The position numbers were made by a program, and so were the translations under genes. A stretch of 64,000 bases of DNA from CAZKBP01 sp964551015 (lineage in GTDB: Bacteria; Bacteroidota; Bacteroidia; Cytophagales; Microscillaceae). The stretch lies in NCBI GenBank assembly GCA_964551015.1, contig CAZKBP010000004.1:186001-250000 (forward strand), in the 5' to 3' direction. Under the pieces are notes generated by a model that was not told the DNA's origin, ran no database searches, and saw nothing but the letters and a program-made list of their open reading frames with translations. Of this stretch, positions 24,071 through 32,800 are shown one piece after another; within the stretch, counting starts at the first letter, position 1; every line of letters starts with the position of its first letter.

Positions 24071-24103
24071 TTTGTATTTCTTGTGACTTCACCCTTAGAT
24101 TTG
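24071..24103 (+). promoter_or_regulatory. Bacteroidota-type promoter for the acidic lipoprotein gene
   Basis: TTTG (24071-24074), a 21-nt spacer and TAGATTTG (24096-24103) fit the -33/-7 consensus. The predicted start is near 24110, about 23 nt before the ATG. Confidence 0.65.
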
Positions 24104-24132
24104 CGTCTCAAATCTAAAACCCTTTTAAAACT

Positions 24133-24390
24133 ATGAAGAAGTTATTTTTGTTATTTGCCCTTTTCGGAATCCTTACTTTTACTGCTTGTGGTGGTGGAAC
24201 AGAAGATACTGCTACTGAGGAAACTGAAGAAACTACTGAGGAGACTCCAATGGAAGAAGAAGAAGCTCCCATGGAAGAGGAAGCTCCCATGGAAGAAGAG
24301 CCCATGGAAGAGGAAGCTGATACTTCTGTAGTAGATGACGCTGAAACTACTGACGAAGCAATGGAAGAAGAAGAAGGAACTGAAGAGTAA
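24133..24390 (+). CDS. Small Glu/Thr-rich acidic lipoprotein
   Basis: An 85-residue protein. The signal peptide MKKLFLLFALFGILTFTAC ends in a lipobox with Cys19, followed by GGG. The mature part is almost entirely Glu, Thr, Met, Pro and Asp, with repeated (A)PMEEE units around residues 37-60. It is probably an intrinsically disordered surface or periplasmic lipoprotein. No family or function is recognised. It has its own promoter and a strong terminator, so it is likely well expressed as a single gene. Confidence 0.75.
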   Translation: MKKLFLLFALFGILTFTACGGGTEDTATEETEETTEETPMEEEEAPMEEEAPMEEEPMEEEADTSVVDDAETTDEAMEEEEGTEE

Positions 24391-24433
24391 TTCTGATTCT
24401 AATTCTCAAAAAACGATATTCGTTATCATTTGA

Positions 24434-24464
24434 GAAGGCTTCGTGTTTGCGAAGCCTTCTTTTT
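24434..24464 (+). terminator. Rho-independent terminator after the acidic lipoprotein
   Basis: GAAGGCTTCG (24434-24443) and CGAAGCCTTC (24450-24459) form a perfect 10-bp stem around TGTTTG and are followed by five T residues. Confidence 0.92.
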
Positions 24465-24493
24465 CGTCTCAATCAAATAAAAAATACGATTCA

Positions 24494-24524
24494 TTTGATT
24501 AATAAAAAATAACCTGTAAATTTG
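24494..24524 (+). promoter_or_regulatory. Promoter of the tRNA-tuf cluster
   Basis: TTTG (24494-24497), a 19-nt spacer and TAAATTTG (24517-24524) form a perfect match to the Bacteroidota housekeeping promoter. It lies about 39 bp before the 5' end of tRNA-Tyr. Confidence 0.85.
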
Positions 24525-24562
24525 CACCCACTTTGGAGGCGAAGGGTTACCAAAAAATGATC

Positions 24563-24648
24563 GGGGAGATACCAAAGCGGCCAACTGGGGCAGACTGTAA
24601 ATCTGCTGGCGTATGCCTTCGTAGGTTCGAATCCTGCTCTCCCCACCA
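24563..24648 (+). tRNA. tRNA-Tyr (GTA)
   Basis: The acceptor stem GGGGAGA/TCTCCCC, anticodon loop CTGTAAA, a long class II variable arm and T arm are all intact. The CCA end is encoded (24646-24648). It is the first gene of the tRNA-Tyr/Gly/Thr-tuf cluster. Confidence 0.96.
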
Positions 24649-24746
24649 GATTGCCATCTAGCTAAAACTAATGTTTTTAATAGTTGCAATTCGTTTCTGA
24701 AATCTATATATTCGCTTCACTATCAGTGAGGTAGAATAGTACATAA

Positions 24747-24822
24747 GCGGGAGTAGCTCAGTTGGTAGAGCGGCAGCCTTCCAAGCTGCAGGTCGCGGGT
24801 TCGAGCCTCGTCTCCCGCTCCA
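24747..24822 (+). tRNA. tRNA-Gly (TCC)
   Basis: The acceptor stem is GCGGGAG/CTCCCGC, the anticodon TCC lies in CTTCCAA, and the T arm is complete. CCA is encoded at 24820-24822. It lies 98 bp after tRNA-Tyr. Confidence 0.96.
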
Positions 24823-24854
24823 CTTTTTTCGGTAATCCAGAGTTCAATCCATTA

Positions 24855-24926
24855 GCCGACGTAGCTCAGGGGTAGAGCGCTTCCTTGGTAAGGAAGAGGT
24901 CACGGGTTCAATTCCCGTCGTTGGCT
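24855..24926 (+). tRNA. tRNA-Thr (GGT)
   Basis: The acceptor stem is GCCGACG/CGTTGGC with a G-T pair, the anticodon GGT lies in TTGGTAA, and discriminator T is at 24926. CCA is not encoded, unlike its two upstream neighbours. It lies 72 bp ahead of tuf. Confidence 0.96.
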
Positions 24927-24998
24927 CTGTGAACTGATCCAGAGTGCTTTTTTTATTCAATTATTTCTAAACGTAAGGGAATCTAAAAATTTAAAAAA

Positions 24999-26186
24999 AT
25001 GGCTAAAGAGCATTTCGACCGTTCCAAGCCGCACGTGAACATTGGAACTATTGGTCACGTCGATCACGGTAAAACTACTTTAACAGCAGCAATCACCAAA
25101 GTACTAGCTGATGCTGGTTTTTCTGAGGCAAGAAGCTTTGATCAAATTGACAATGCGCCCGAGGAAAAAGAGCGCGGTATTACCATTAATACCTCTCACG
25201 TAGAGTATCAAACTGAAAATCGGCACTACGCTCACGTGGACTGCCCCGGTCACGCTGACTACGTGAAAAACATGGTAACAGGTGCTGCACAAATGGACGG
25301 CGCAATTTTGGTAGTAGCTGCCACAGACGGTCCTATGCCGCAAACACGTGAACACATTCTACTAGCCCGCCAAGTAGGGGTTCCTGCTATTGTTGTCTTT
25401 ATGAACAAGGTGGACTTAGTAGATGATGAGGAGCTACTAGAACTCGTGGAAATGGAAGTTCGTGAATTGTTAGATTTTTATGAATTTCCTGGTGATGACA
25501 TTCCTGTAGTTCAAGGTTCTGCCTTAGGTGGCCTAAACGGTGAAGCCAAATGGGTAGAGAAAATCTTGGAATTAATGCAGAATGTAGATGATTACATTCC
25601 ACTTCCAGAGCGCGCCATCGATAAGGATTTCTTGATGCCTGTTGAAGACGTTTTCTCCATCACGGGTCGTGGTACGGTGGCTACTGGACGAATCGAGAGA
25701 GGAGTCATCAACTCTGGTGATCCGGTTGAGATTCTTGGAATGGGTGCTGAAAACCTTAAGTCTACTATCACCGGAGTAGAAATGTTCCGCAAAATCTTGG
25801 ATAGAGGTGAAGCGGGTGATAACGTAGGACTACTCCTTCGTGGTATTGAAAAAAGCCAGATCAAACGTGGAATGGTAATTTGTAAGCCAGGTACAGTAAC
25901 TCCTCACATGAAGTTCAAAGCTGAGGTTTACGTCTTGTCAAAAGAAGAAGGTGGTCGTCATACCCCATTTTTTAACAAATACCGTCCTCAGTTTTACATG
26001 AGAACAACTGATGTAACTGGTGAAGTAAAGCTTCCTGATGGTGTAGAAATGGTTATGCCCGGTGATAACATCACCATTACGGTGGAGCTAATCAACGCCG
26101 TAGCGATGGAAAAAGGTCTTCGCTTTGCAATCCGTGAAGGTGGAAGAACGATTGGTGCCGGTCAGGTTACTGAAATTATAGAATAA
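24999..26186 (+). CDS. tuf: Translation elongation factor Tu
   Basis: This 395-residue GTPase carries aminoacyl-tRNA to the ribosomal A site. Motifs: GHVDHGKTTL (G1), ERGITINTSH (G2/switch I), DCPGHADY (G3), NKVD (G4), then domains II and III ending AGQVTEIIE. It sits downstream of three tRNA genes and upstream of tRNA-Trp, secE and nusG, the classic arrangement. Transcription probably starts at the promoter ahead of tRNA-Tyr, although a separate tuf promoter is possible. Confidence 0.99.
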   Translation: MAKEHFDRSKPHVNIGTIGHVDHGKTTLTAAITKVLADAGFSEARSFDQIDNAPEEKERGITINTSHVEYQTENRHYAHVDCPGHADYVKNMVTGAAQMDGAILVVAATDGPMPQTREHILLARQVGVPAIVVFMNKVDLVDDEELLELVEMEVRELLDFYEFPGDDIPVVQGSALGGLNGEAKWVEKILELMQNVDDYIPLPERAIDKDFLMPVEDVFSITGRGTVATGRIERGVINSGDPVEILGMGAENLKSTITGVEMFRKILDRGEAGDNVGLLLRGIEKSQIKRGMVICKPGTVTPHMKFKAEVYVLSKEEGGRHTPFFNKYRPQFYMRTTDVTGEVKLPDGVEMVMPGDNITITVELINAVAMEKGLRFAIREGGRTIGAGQVTEIIE

Positions 26187-26204
26187 ATTTATCCTAAGAT
26201 ATAA

Positions 26205-26237
26205 AAGAATGCGCTCTCATTTAGGGGTCGCATTCTT
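26205..26237 (+). terminator. Possible terminator or attenuator after tuf
   Basis: AAGAATGCG (26205-26213) and CGCATTCTT (26229-26237) can form a 9-bp stem with a 15-nt loop, followed by a T-rich run (GTCTTTTATTT). tRNA-Trp follows 51 bp later, so this may partly uncouple tuf from secE-nusG. Confidence 0.55.
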
Positions 26238-26287
26238 GTCTTTTATTTCCAAGAGCGTTTTCCCTTTATTCAAAGAATCATTCAATT

Positions 26288-26360
26288 ACGGGTGTAGCTC
26301 AATTGGTAGAGCGACGGTCTCCAAAACCGTAGGCTGTGGGTTCGATTCCTACCACCCGTG
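26288..26360 (+). tRNA. tRNA-Trp (CCA)
   Basis: The acceptor stem is ACGGGTG/CACCCGT, anticodon CCA lies in CTCCAAA and discriminator G is at 26360. The 3' CCA is not encoded. It lies directly upstream of secE, the usual position in bacteria. Confidence 0.96.
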
Positions 26361-26393
26361 CTAAGCTATTCAGTAGCATAACCTAACATTGCG

Positions 26394-26585
26394 ATGAACA
26401 ACCTAATTGGATTTATTAGAGAGTCGTACAACGAATTAAGATACAAGGTAAGTTGGCCTAAATACAGTGAGCTACAAAGTAGTTCGCTGTTAGTGCTCAT
26501 TGCCTCTCTAATTTTTGCCCTATTGATAGGCGTGATGGATGTCACCTTTGATACGATAATGGGCTGGTTCTACGAGAGTTTTTAG
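26394..26585 (+). CDS. secE: Preprotein translocase subunit SecE
   Basis: A 63-residue single-span SecE. The amphipathic FIRESYNELRYKVSWPKYSELQ precedes one transmembrane helix (SSLLVLIASLIFALLIGVMD). It clamps SecY in the SecYEG channel. The short single-helix form is normal outside Enterobacteria. It is 17 bp upstream of nusG. Confidence 0.95.
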   Translation: MNNLIGFIRESYNELRYKVSWPKYSELQSSSLLVLIASLIFALLIGVMDVTFDTIMGWFYESF

Positions 26586-26602
26586 AAAATCAATTCTGCC
26601 CT

Positions 26603-27160
26603 ATGAGTGAGTTAAAATGGTATGTGATTCGGGCTATTTCCGGACAGGAGAAAAAAATCAAGAGTTATTTAGAGACAGAGATCGGACGAAGAAAGATTGA
26701 GGACTATATCCCTCAGATACTCATTCCCTCCGAGAAAGTGTACGAAATGCGAAATGGGAAAAAATACCAAAGAGAAAAAAGTTTTTTCCCAGGGTATATC
26801 TTGGTTAATGCCGACCTCACTCACGGAGAAGTAGCTCCACTCATTACAAATATACCCGGAGTGATTGGTTTTCTGGGAAATGAAGAAAAGGGGAGTGATA
26901 AAGTACCTCAGCCTTTAAGAGTTTCTGAGGTAAACAGAATACTAGGACGGGTAGATGAAGCAGCTAGTGATGAGCCTCAATTAGATACTACCTTCATCAT
27001 CGGTGAAACCGTCAAAGTCATGGATGGTCCATTCAATGGTTTTACTGGTACGGTTGAGGAGGTTTTTGAAGAAAGAAAGAAACTCAATGTGATGGTGAAA
27101 ATATTTGGTAGAAATACTCCCGTTGAGCTTAATTATGCTCAAGTCGAAAAGCAAGAATAG
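26603..27160 (+). CDS. nusG: Transcription termination/antitermination protein NusG
   Basis: A 185-residue protein with an N-terminal NGN domain (KWYVIRAISGQEKKIKSYLE, FFPGYILV) that binds the RNA polymerase clamp. A C-terminal KOW domain follows (GETVKVMDGPFNGFTGTVEE), contacting Rho or ribosomal S10. Length is typical. It lies between secE and the ribosomal-protein genes; a hairpin follows its stop. Confidence 0.97.
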   Translation: MSELKWYVIRAISGQEKKIKSYLETEIGRRKIEDYIPQILIPSEKVYEMRNGKKYQREKSFFPGYILVNADLTHGEVAPLITNIPGVIGFLGNEEKGSDKVPQPLRVSEVNRILGRVDEAASDEPQLDTTFIIGETVKVMDGPFNGFTGTVEEVFEERKKLNVMVKIFGRNTPVELNYAQVEKQE

Positions 27161-27200
27161 ATTAAAAATAACATAAAGACATCATTATAAATTACTGATC

Positions 27201-27228
27201 GCCAGGTGTTGTGAGCCATCTGGCTTTT
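27201..27228 (+). terminator. Hairpin between nusG and rplK
   Basis: GCCAGGTG (27201-27208) pairs with CATCTGGC (27217-27224) with one G-T wobble and an 8-nt loop, followed by TTTTGCTT. It may be a partial terminator, or part of the rplK leader on which L1- or L11-type feedback could act. The 159-bp gap has no other clear signal. Confidence 0.5.
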
Positions 27229-27319
27229 GCTTCCCGGTAAGTTTGTAATGTGATACGGGAAAATGTGGCTAAATTGTTTATAAAGCATTTCCCAAACCTA
27301 TACATTAGATCAAAAAGCC

Positions 27320-27766
27320 ATGGCAAAAGAAGTTGTCGGATATCTAAAGTTACAGGTCAAAGGTGGCCAAGCTAACCCTTCTCCACCCATTGGTCCTGCA
27401 CTCGGAGCTAAAGGAATTAATATCATGGAGTTCTGCAAGCAATTCAATGCTAGAACCCAAGAAAAACAAGGACAAGTACTACCCGTGGTAGTGACTTATT
27501 ACAAGGATAAGTCTTTTGATTTTATCATCAAAACACCTCCTACGCCTGTGCTCCTTTTGCAAGAACTCAAGGGAAAAAAGGGTTCCGCTGAACCTAACCG
27601 AAAGAAAGTAGGGACACTTACCTGGGATCAAATCAAGGCAGTTGCAGAAATCAAAATGCCTGATTTAAATGCTTTTACCGTAGATTCGGCCATGAAAATG
27701 GTAGCAGGTACAGCGAGAAGCATGGGAATTAGAGTCTCTGGGGAGCCACCTTGGTCTGAGAATTAG
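27320..27766 (+). CDS. rplK: 50S ribosomal protein L11
   Basis: A 148-residue protein of the GTPase-associated centre. GGQANPSPPIGPALGAKGINI is the conserved proline-rich N-terminal segment that faces the thiostrepton site. The C-terminal RNA-binding domain ends with GTARSMGIRV. It is the first gene of the rplKAJL-rpoBC run. Confidence 0.98.
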   Translation: MAKEVVGYLKLQVKGGQANPSPPIGPALGAKGINIMEFCKQFNARTQEKQGQVLPVVVTYYKDKSFDFIIKTPPTPVLLLQELKGKKGSAEPNRKKVGTLTWDQIKAVAEIKMPDLNAFTVDSAMKMVAGTARSMGIRVSGEPPWSEN

Positions 27767-27809
27767 TTGGTAAAACATACGCCTTACAAAGGCTAAACCT
27801 ATTTCTTAA

Positions 27810-28508
27810 ATGGGAAAATTAACCAAGAAACAAAAAATAATCAAGGAAAAGTTTGACGCAAGCCAGGCTTATCCTATCAACGAAGCAACTACGCTGATCA
27901 AAGAAATTACTTTGACCAATTTTGATGCCTCGGTTGATTTGGATGTTCGCCTAGGTGTCGATCCGCGTAAAGCTGACCAAATGGTGCGAGGCACGGTAGC
28001 TCTTCCACACGGTACTGGAAAACAAGTTAGAGTACTGGTACTTTGTACTCCTGATAAGGAAGAAGAAGCCAAAGAAGCAGGAGCGGATCACGTGGGCTTA
28101 GATGAGTATATCCAGAAGATAGAGCAAGGTTGGACAGATATTGATGTAGTCATCACTATGCCAGCCGCGATGGGTAAAGTGGGTAAACTGGGTAGAATCC
28201 TCGGACCACGTGGTTTAATGCCTAACCCCAAATCTGGTACAGTGACCATGGATATCGCTGGCGCGGTGAAAGATGTAAAAGCAGGTAAAATAGATTTTAA
28301 AGTAGACAAAACAGGTATTATCCATACGAGTATTGGTAAAGCCTCATTTAGTTCTGATAAGCTGGAAGCGAATGCCAGAGAGTTAATCTCTACATTAGTT
28401 AAGCTAAAACCCGCCAGTTCTAAAGGTACTTACTTTAAAAGCATTCACCTGTCAAGCACGATGAGTCCTTCTATCTTGATTGATAAGAGCTCATTACCCA
28501 GCGTCTAG
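27810..28508 (+). CDS. rplA: 50S ribosomal protein L1
   Basis: A 232-residue L1-stalk protein that helps release E-site tRNA and can autoregulate its own mRNA. The signatures VDLDVRLGVDPRKADQMVRG and GKLGRILGPRGLMPNPKSGT are present. It starts 43 bp after rplK, presumably in the same operon. Confidence 0.98.
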   Translation: MGKLTKKQKIIKEKFDASQAYPINEATTLIKEITLTNFDASVDLDVRLGVDPRKADQMVRGTVALPHGTGKQVRVLVLCTPDKEEEAKEAGADHVGLDEYIQKIEQGWTDIDVVITMPAAMGKVGKLGRILGPRGLMPNPKSGTVTMDIAGAVKDVKAGKIDFKVDKTGIIHTSIGKASFSSDKLEANARELISTLVKLKPASSKGTYFKSIHLSSTMSPSILIDKSSLPSV

Positions 28509-28537
28509 TTAAGAGCCATCCTAAAAGTGAAAAGATT

Positions 28538-29119
28538 ATGACCAAAAGTGAAAAAGCCGTTTTAATCGAAGAACTCAAACAGAAGTTTGCTGAAAATAGC
28601 TACTTCTACGTGATGGATGCAGGGGGGATGACCGTCGAGCAGACGAATCGGTTCAGAAGAGCTTGCTTCGAAAAAGGAATCGAGTACAGAGTGATCAAAA
28701 ATTCACTGATCAAAAAAGCACTCGAGTCTAATGATACAGATTACGAGCCTTTTTATGCCGAAGTCCTCAAAGGTTTTTCTGGAGTCTTATTCTCCGCGGA
28801 GTCTGGTAGTGCACCTGCCAAAATGATTAAGGATTTCCGCAAGAAAACAGGTATGGAAAAACCTTTTCTCAAAGGAGCTTCCGTTGATGCCTCCTTTTTC
28901 TTCGGAGAAAAAAGCCTGGAAGAACTTACCAAGGTAAAATCCAAAGAGGATGTCATTGCTGAATTGATTACTCTTTTGCAATCTCCTGCAAGAAACTTGG
29001 TTACCGCCTTGAATACGCCTGGCCAACAATTAGCCTCTGCCTTAAACTCTGGCGGAAGCACCTTGGGAGCCCTGTTGAAAGGTATCGCCGAGAAAAAAGA
29101 ACAAGAAGGAGAAGGATAA
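28538..29119 (+). CDS. rplJ: 50S ribosomal protein L10
   Basis: A 193-residue protein that anchors L7/L12 dimers to 23S rRNA. N-terminal helices and globular part (YFYVMDAGGMTVEQTNRFRR, YRVIKNSLIKKAL) are followed by a C-terminal helix that binds L12. Only 29 nt separate it from rplA, so the long L10 leader seen in E. coli is absent here. Confidence 0.97.
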   Translation: MTKSEKAVLIEELKQKFAENSYFYVMDAGGMTVEQTNRFRRACFEKGIEYRVIKNSLIKKALESNDTDYEPFYAEVLKGFSGVLFSAESGSAPAKMIKDFRKKTGMEKPFLKGASVDASFFFGEKSLEELTKVKSKEDVIAELITLLQSPARNLVTALNTPGQQLASALNSGGSTLGALLKGIAEKKEQEGEG

Positions 29120-29174
29120 TCACCTCTAACAATTATCAATTTAATTAGTAACAACATTTTAATATCACAATACA

Positions 29175-29567
29175 ATGGCAGATTTGAAAGAATTCGCGGA
29201 GCAATTAGTAAGCTTATCTCTTAAAGAAGTCAATGAATTAGTAAATATCCTCAAAGAAGACTATGGTATCGAGCCTGCTGCCGCAGCCGCGGTGGCCGTT
29301 GCGCCCGGTGCAGCCGGTGCTGGTGGAGGAGATGATGCTCCGGCCGAGGAGGCAAAAACAGAATTTGATGTAATCTTGAAGAGCCCCGGTGGAGCGAAGC
29401 TGAAAGTGGTAAAATTGGTAAAAGAATTGACTGGTTTAGGTCTGAAAGAAGCCAAAGCCGTAGTTGATAATGCACCAAGCCCCGTAAAAGAAGGAATTCC
29501 CAAAGACGAGGCAGAAGCTCTGAAGAAACAATTGGAAGACGAAGGAGCAGAAGTTGAATTAAAATAA
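29175..29567 (+). CDS. rplL: 50S ribosomal protein L7/L12
   Basis: A 130-residue stalk protein that recruits translation factors. The N-terminal dimerisation helix pair (LKEFAEQLVSLSLKEVNELV) joins an Ala/Gly-rich hinge (about residues 35-60) to the C-terminal factor-binding domain (EFDVILKSPGGAKLKVVKLV). It is slightly longer than the usual 120-125 residues because of the hinge. It is 303 bp ahead of rpoB. Confidence 0.98.
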   Translation: MADLKEFAEQLVSLSLKEVNELVNILKEDYGIEPAAAAAVAVAPGAAGAGGGDDAPAEEAKTEFDVILKSPGGAKLKVVKLVKELTGLGLKEAKAVVDNAPSPVKEGIPKDEAEALKKQLEDEGAEVELK

Positions 29568-29870
29568 TTAGTTTCCTGAACTTTTTCTATTCCAAAACGG
29601 TTTATTAGTTTAAGCCGTAGATGCCTTACATTCAAGTGCCTCTTTTTGAGGTGCTTGAACCCTTTGCTAAGTACTTAGAAAACCCTAGCACGAAATTTGT
29701 ACATAATAACGAACAAATTATTTCCCAATATCGTTATTTTTCAACGACCTGGTCTGTCAAACAGTCAGGTCTATTGTTGTTTGTATTTATTTGCTAGTTA
29801 GATATTTTACAAGCAATTGATTTTCAGATCGTAAACCACAACGTCAACGTATATCAGCAGACTAAGCCTC
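29568..29870 (+). other. rplL-rpoB intergenic region with two hairpins
   Basis: No gene is visible. One stem pairs 29633-29642 with 29648-29657 (10 bp with two wobbles, T5 loop). A second, compound hairpin pairs GACCTG (29746-29751) with CAGGTC (29766-29771), with an inner CTGT/ACAG stem, and is followed by a T-rich stretch. Their position suggests attenuation or mRNA processing that sets the ratio of ribosomal protein to polymerase synthesis; this is inference. Confidence 0.5.
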
Positions 29871-32800
29871 ATGCAAAAAACAACACAAAGTGGAAGAATA
29901 GATTTCGCCTCCGTTAGAAAAATCGCTGATTATCCCGATTTTCTTGATGTGCAACTCAAATCTTTCCGAGATTTCTTTCAACTGGAAACAGCCCCAGAGA
30001 ATCGATCTCGTGAAGGACTATTTCGAGTATTTGCCGAAAACTTTCCCATTACAGATTCTCGAGAAAATTTCTTACTCGAGTTCATTGATTATTCTGTAGA
30101 CCCGCCCAAGTATTCCGTAGATGAATGTATCGACCGTGGTCTTACTTACTCCGTTCCTCTCAAAGCTAAACTTCGTCTCTCCTGTAATGATGAGGATAAT
30201 GAGGATTTTGAGACAATTGAGCAGGAAGTATTTCTCGGAAATATTCCCTACATGACCGAGCGAGGCTCCTTCGTAATTAACGGAGCGGAGCGGGTGATCG
30301 TTTCACAATTACACCGTTCTCCGGGAGTTTTCTTCGCGCAAAGTAAACACACCAACGGAACGAAGCTTTACTCAGCACGAATTATTCCTTTCAAAGGATC
30401 TTGGATAGAGTTTACCACGGATGTAAACAACGTCATGTACGCTTACATCGACCGTAAGAAGAAATTCCCAGTTACTACTTTATTAAGGGTAATTGGATTT
30501 GGCTCTGATAAGGAAATTTTAGATCTGTTCAATCTTTCCGAGGAGATTCAAGCCAACAAAACCAACCTGCAGAAAGCAGTCGGACGTAAATTAGCAGCCA
30601 GAGTTCTGCGTACCTGGACAGAAGATTTCGTAGATGAAGACACAGGAGAGGTCGTTTCCATTGACAGAAATGAAATCCTGTTGGAAAGAGATTCTACCAT
30701 AGAAAAAGAGGATATTGATACGATCTTAGACTCTGGTACACAGTCAATTATTGTACACCGCGAGGATGTCAACATTGCTGATTACTCGATTATCTACAAT
30801 ACACTACAGAAGGATAACTCGAACTCAGAAAAAGAGGCTCTCGAGCAAATCTATCGTCAACTGCGTAATACAGAAGCTCCCGACGAACAAACCGCCCGTG
30901 ATATTATCCAAAACCTCTTTTTTAGTGATAAGCGATACGATCTCGGTGAAGTAGGAAGATACAGAATTAATAAAAAATTACAGTTAGAAATTGAAAGCGA
31001 TGTACGGGTTTTAACCACACAGGACATCGTTTCCATCGTGAAGTATCTCATTGGTCTGATCAACTCGCGTGCAGTAGTGGATGATATTGACCACCTCAGC
31101 AACCGCCGCGTAAGAACCGTGGGAGAACAACTCTATACACAATTCGGAATTGGTCTGGCAAGGATGGCTCGTACGATCAAGGAGCGCATGAACGTGCGAG
31201 ATAACGAAGATTTCAAACCCGTAGATTTGATCAATGCAAGAACCTTGTCTTCGGTCATCAACTCTTTCTTCGGAACCAATCAGCTGTCTCAGTTTATGGA
31301 TCAAACCAATCCGCTTTCTGAGATCACACACAAACGCAGAATGTCAGCCTTAGGGCCTGGCGGTCTTTCTCGGGAACGAGCTGGCTTCGAGGTGCGAGAT
31401 GTGCACTATACTCACTACGGACGCCTTTGTACGATCGAGACTCCTGAAGGGCCAAATATCGGCTTGATCTCATCTCTATGTGTACACGCCAAGATCAACG
31501 ATATGGGTTTTATTGAAACTCCTTATCGCCTCGTGGAAGAAGGGATCGTGAGTACCGAAATGAAATACCTGACCGCCGAGGAAGAAGATACACATTATAT
31601 TGCTCAGGCTAATGCCCCTATTGATGATGATGGAAATTATGTCAATGATAAGGTAAAAGCCCGTTTTGAGGGAGACTTTCCCGTAATTGAGCCTCCTCAG
31701 GTTTCTTACATGGACATTGCTCCCAATCAGATTGTTTCGGTGGCGGCCTCGCTCATTCCTTTCTTGGAGCACGATGATGCCAACCGTGCCTTGATGGGGT
31801 CTAACATGCAGCGTCAGGCCGTGCCTTTGCTCAATCCCGAAGCTCCTATCGTGGGTACAGGATTGGAACAAAGGGTAGCCAAAGATTCAAGAGCCTTGGT
31901 AGTAGCCGAGCACGATGGAGTGGTACACTATGTAGATGCGACTGAAATTGTAATGCGATATGATTTCACAGATGAGCAGCAATTAGTTTCTTTTAAAGAT
32001 GATTTGGTTTCTTATCGACTGACCAAATTCCGTCGTACCAACCAAGACACTTGTATCAACCTTCGCCCTATGGTTTACAAAGGAGATCGGGTGAAGAAAG
32101 GAGACGTGCTCTGTGAAGGATATGCAACCAATGACGGCGAATTGGCTCTGGGAGCAAACATGAAGGTCGCCTTTATGCCTTGGCAAGGTTACAATTTCGA
32201 GGATGCGATTGTAATTTCTGAAAGAGTCGTGAGTGAAGATGTTTTTACCTCTATTCACATTGAAGAATTTGAACTGGAGGTTCGAGACACAAAGCGAGGT
32301 GAAGAAGAACTTACTTCTGAAATCCCTAATGTGAGCGAAGAAGCAATTAAATACTTGGATGAGAATGGAATTGTTCAAATCGGAACTATCATTAAAGAAG
32401 GAGATATTCTCATCGGTAAAATTACCCCCAAAGGAGAATCCGACCCTACTCCTGAGGAAAAATTGCTCCGCGCCATCTTTGGTGATAAAGCCGGAGATGT
32501 AAAAGACGCTTCCCTCAAAGCACCTCCTTCGTTAAGAGGTGTGGTGATTGATACCAAGCTGTTCTCCCGTCCAAAAAGAGACAAAGAACTCAGAGCAAAA
32601 GCCAAAGAAGAGGTAAAAGCTTTGATGAAAAAGTACAGTAAAGATCTTTCCAACCTGAAAGAGGTGATGATCGAGAAGATGGTAGATATCCTAGAAGGAA
32701 AGATGAGCAATGGTATCAAGCATAAGTTTGGTAGTGAGATCATGTCCAAAGGGGTGAAGTTTAGTCGCAAAAACATTGTAGAAAATCTTTTCCCCAAAGA

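Noticed and set aside
27242..27276. A full promoter ahead of rplK (TTTG with TAAATTG)
   Set aside because: The spacer is 24 nt and the -7 box lacks one T; the match is too weak.
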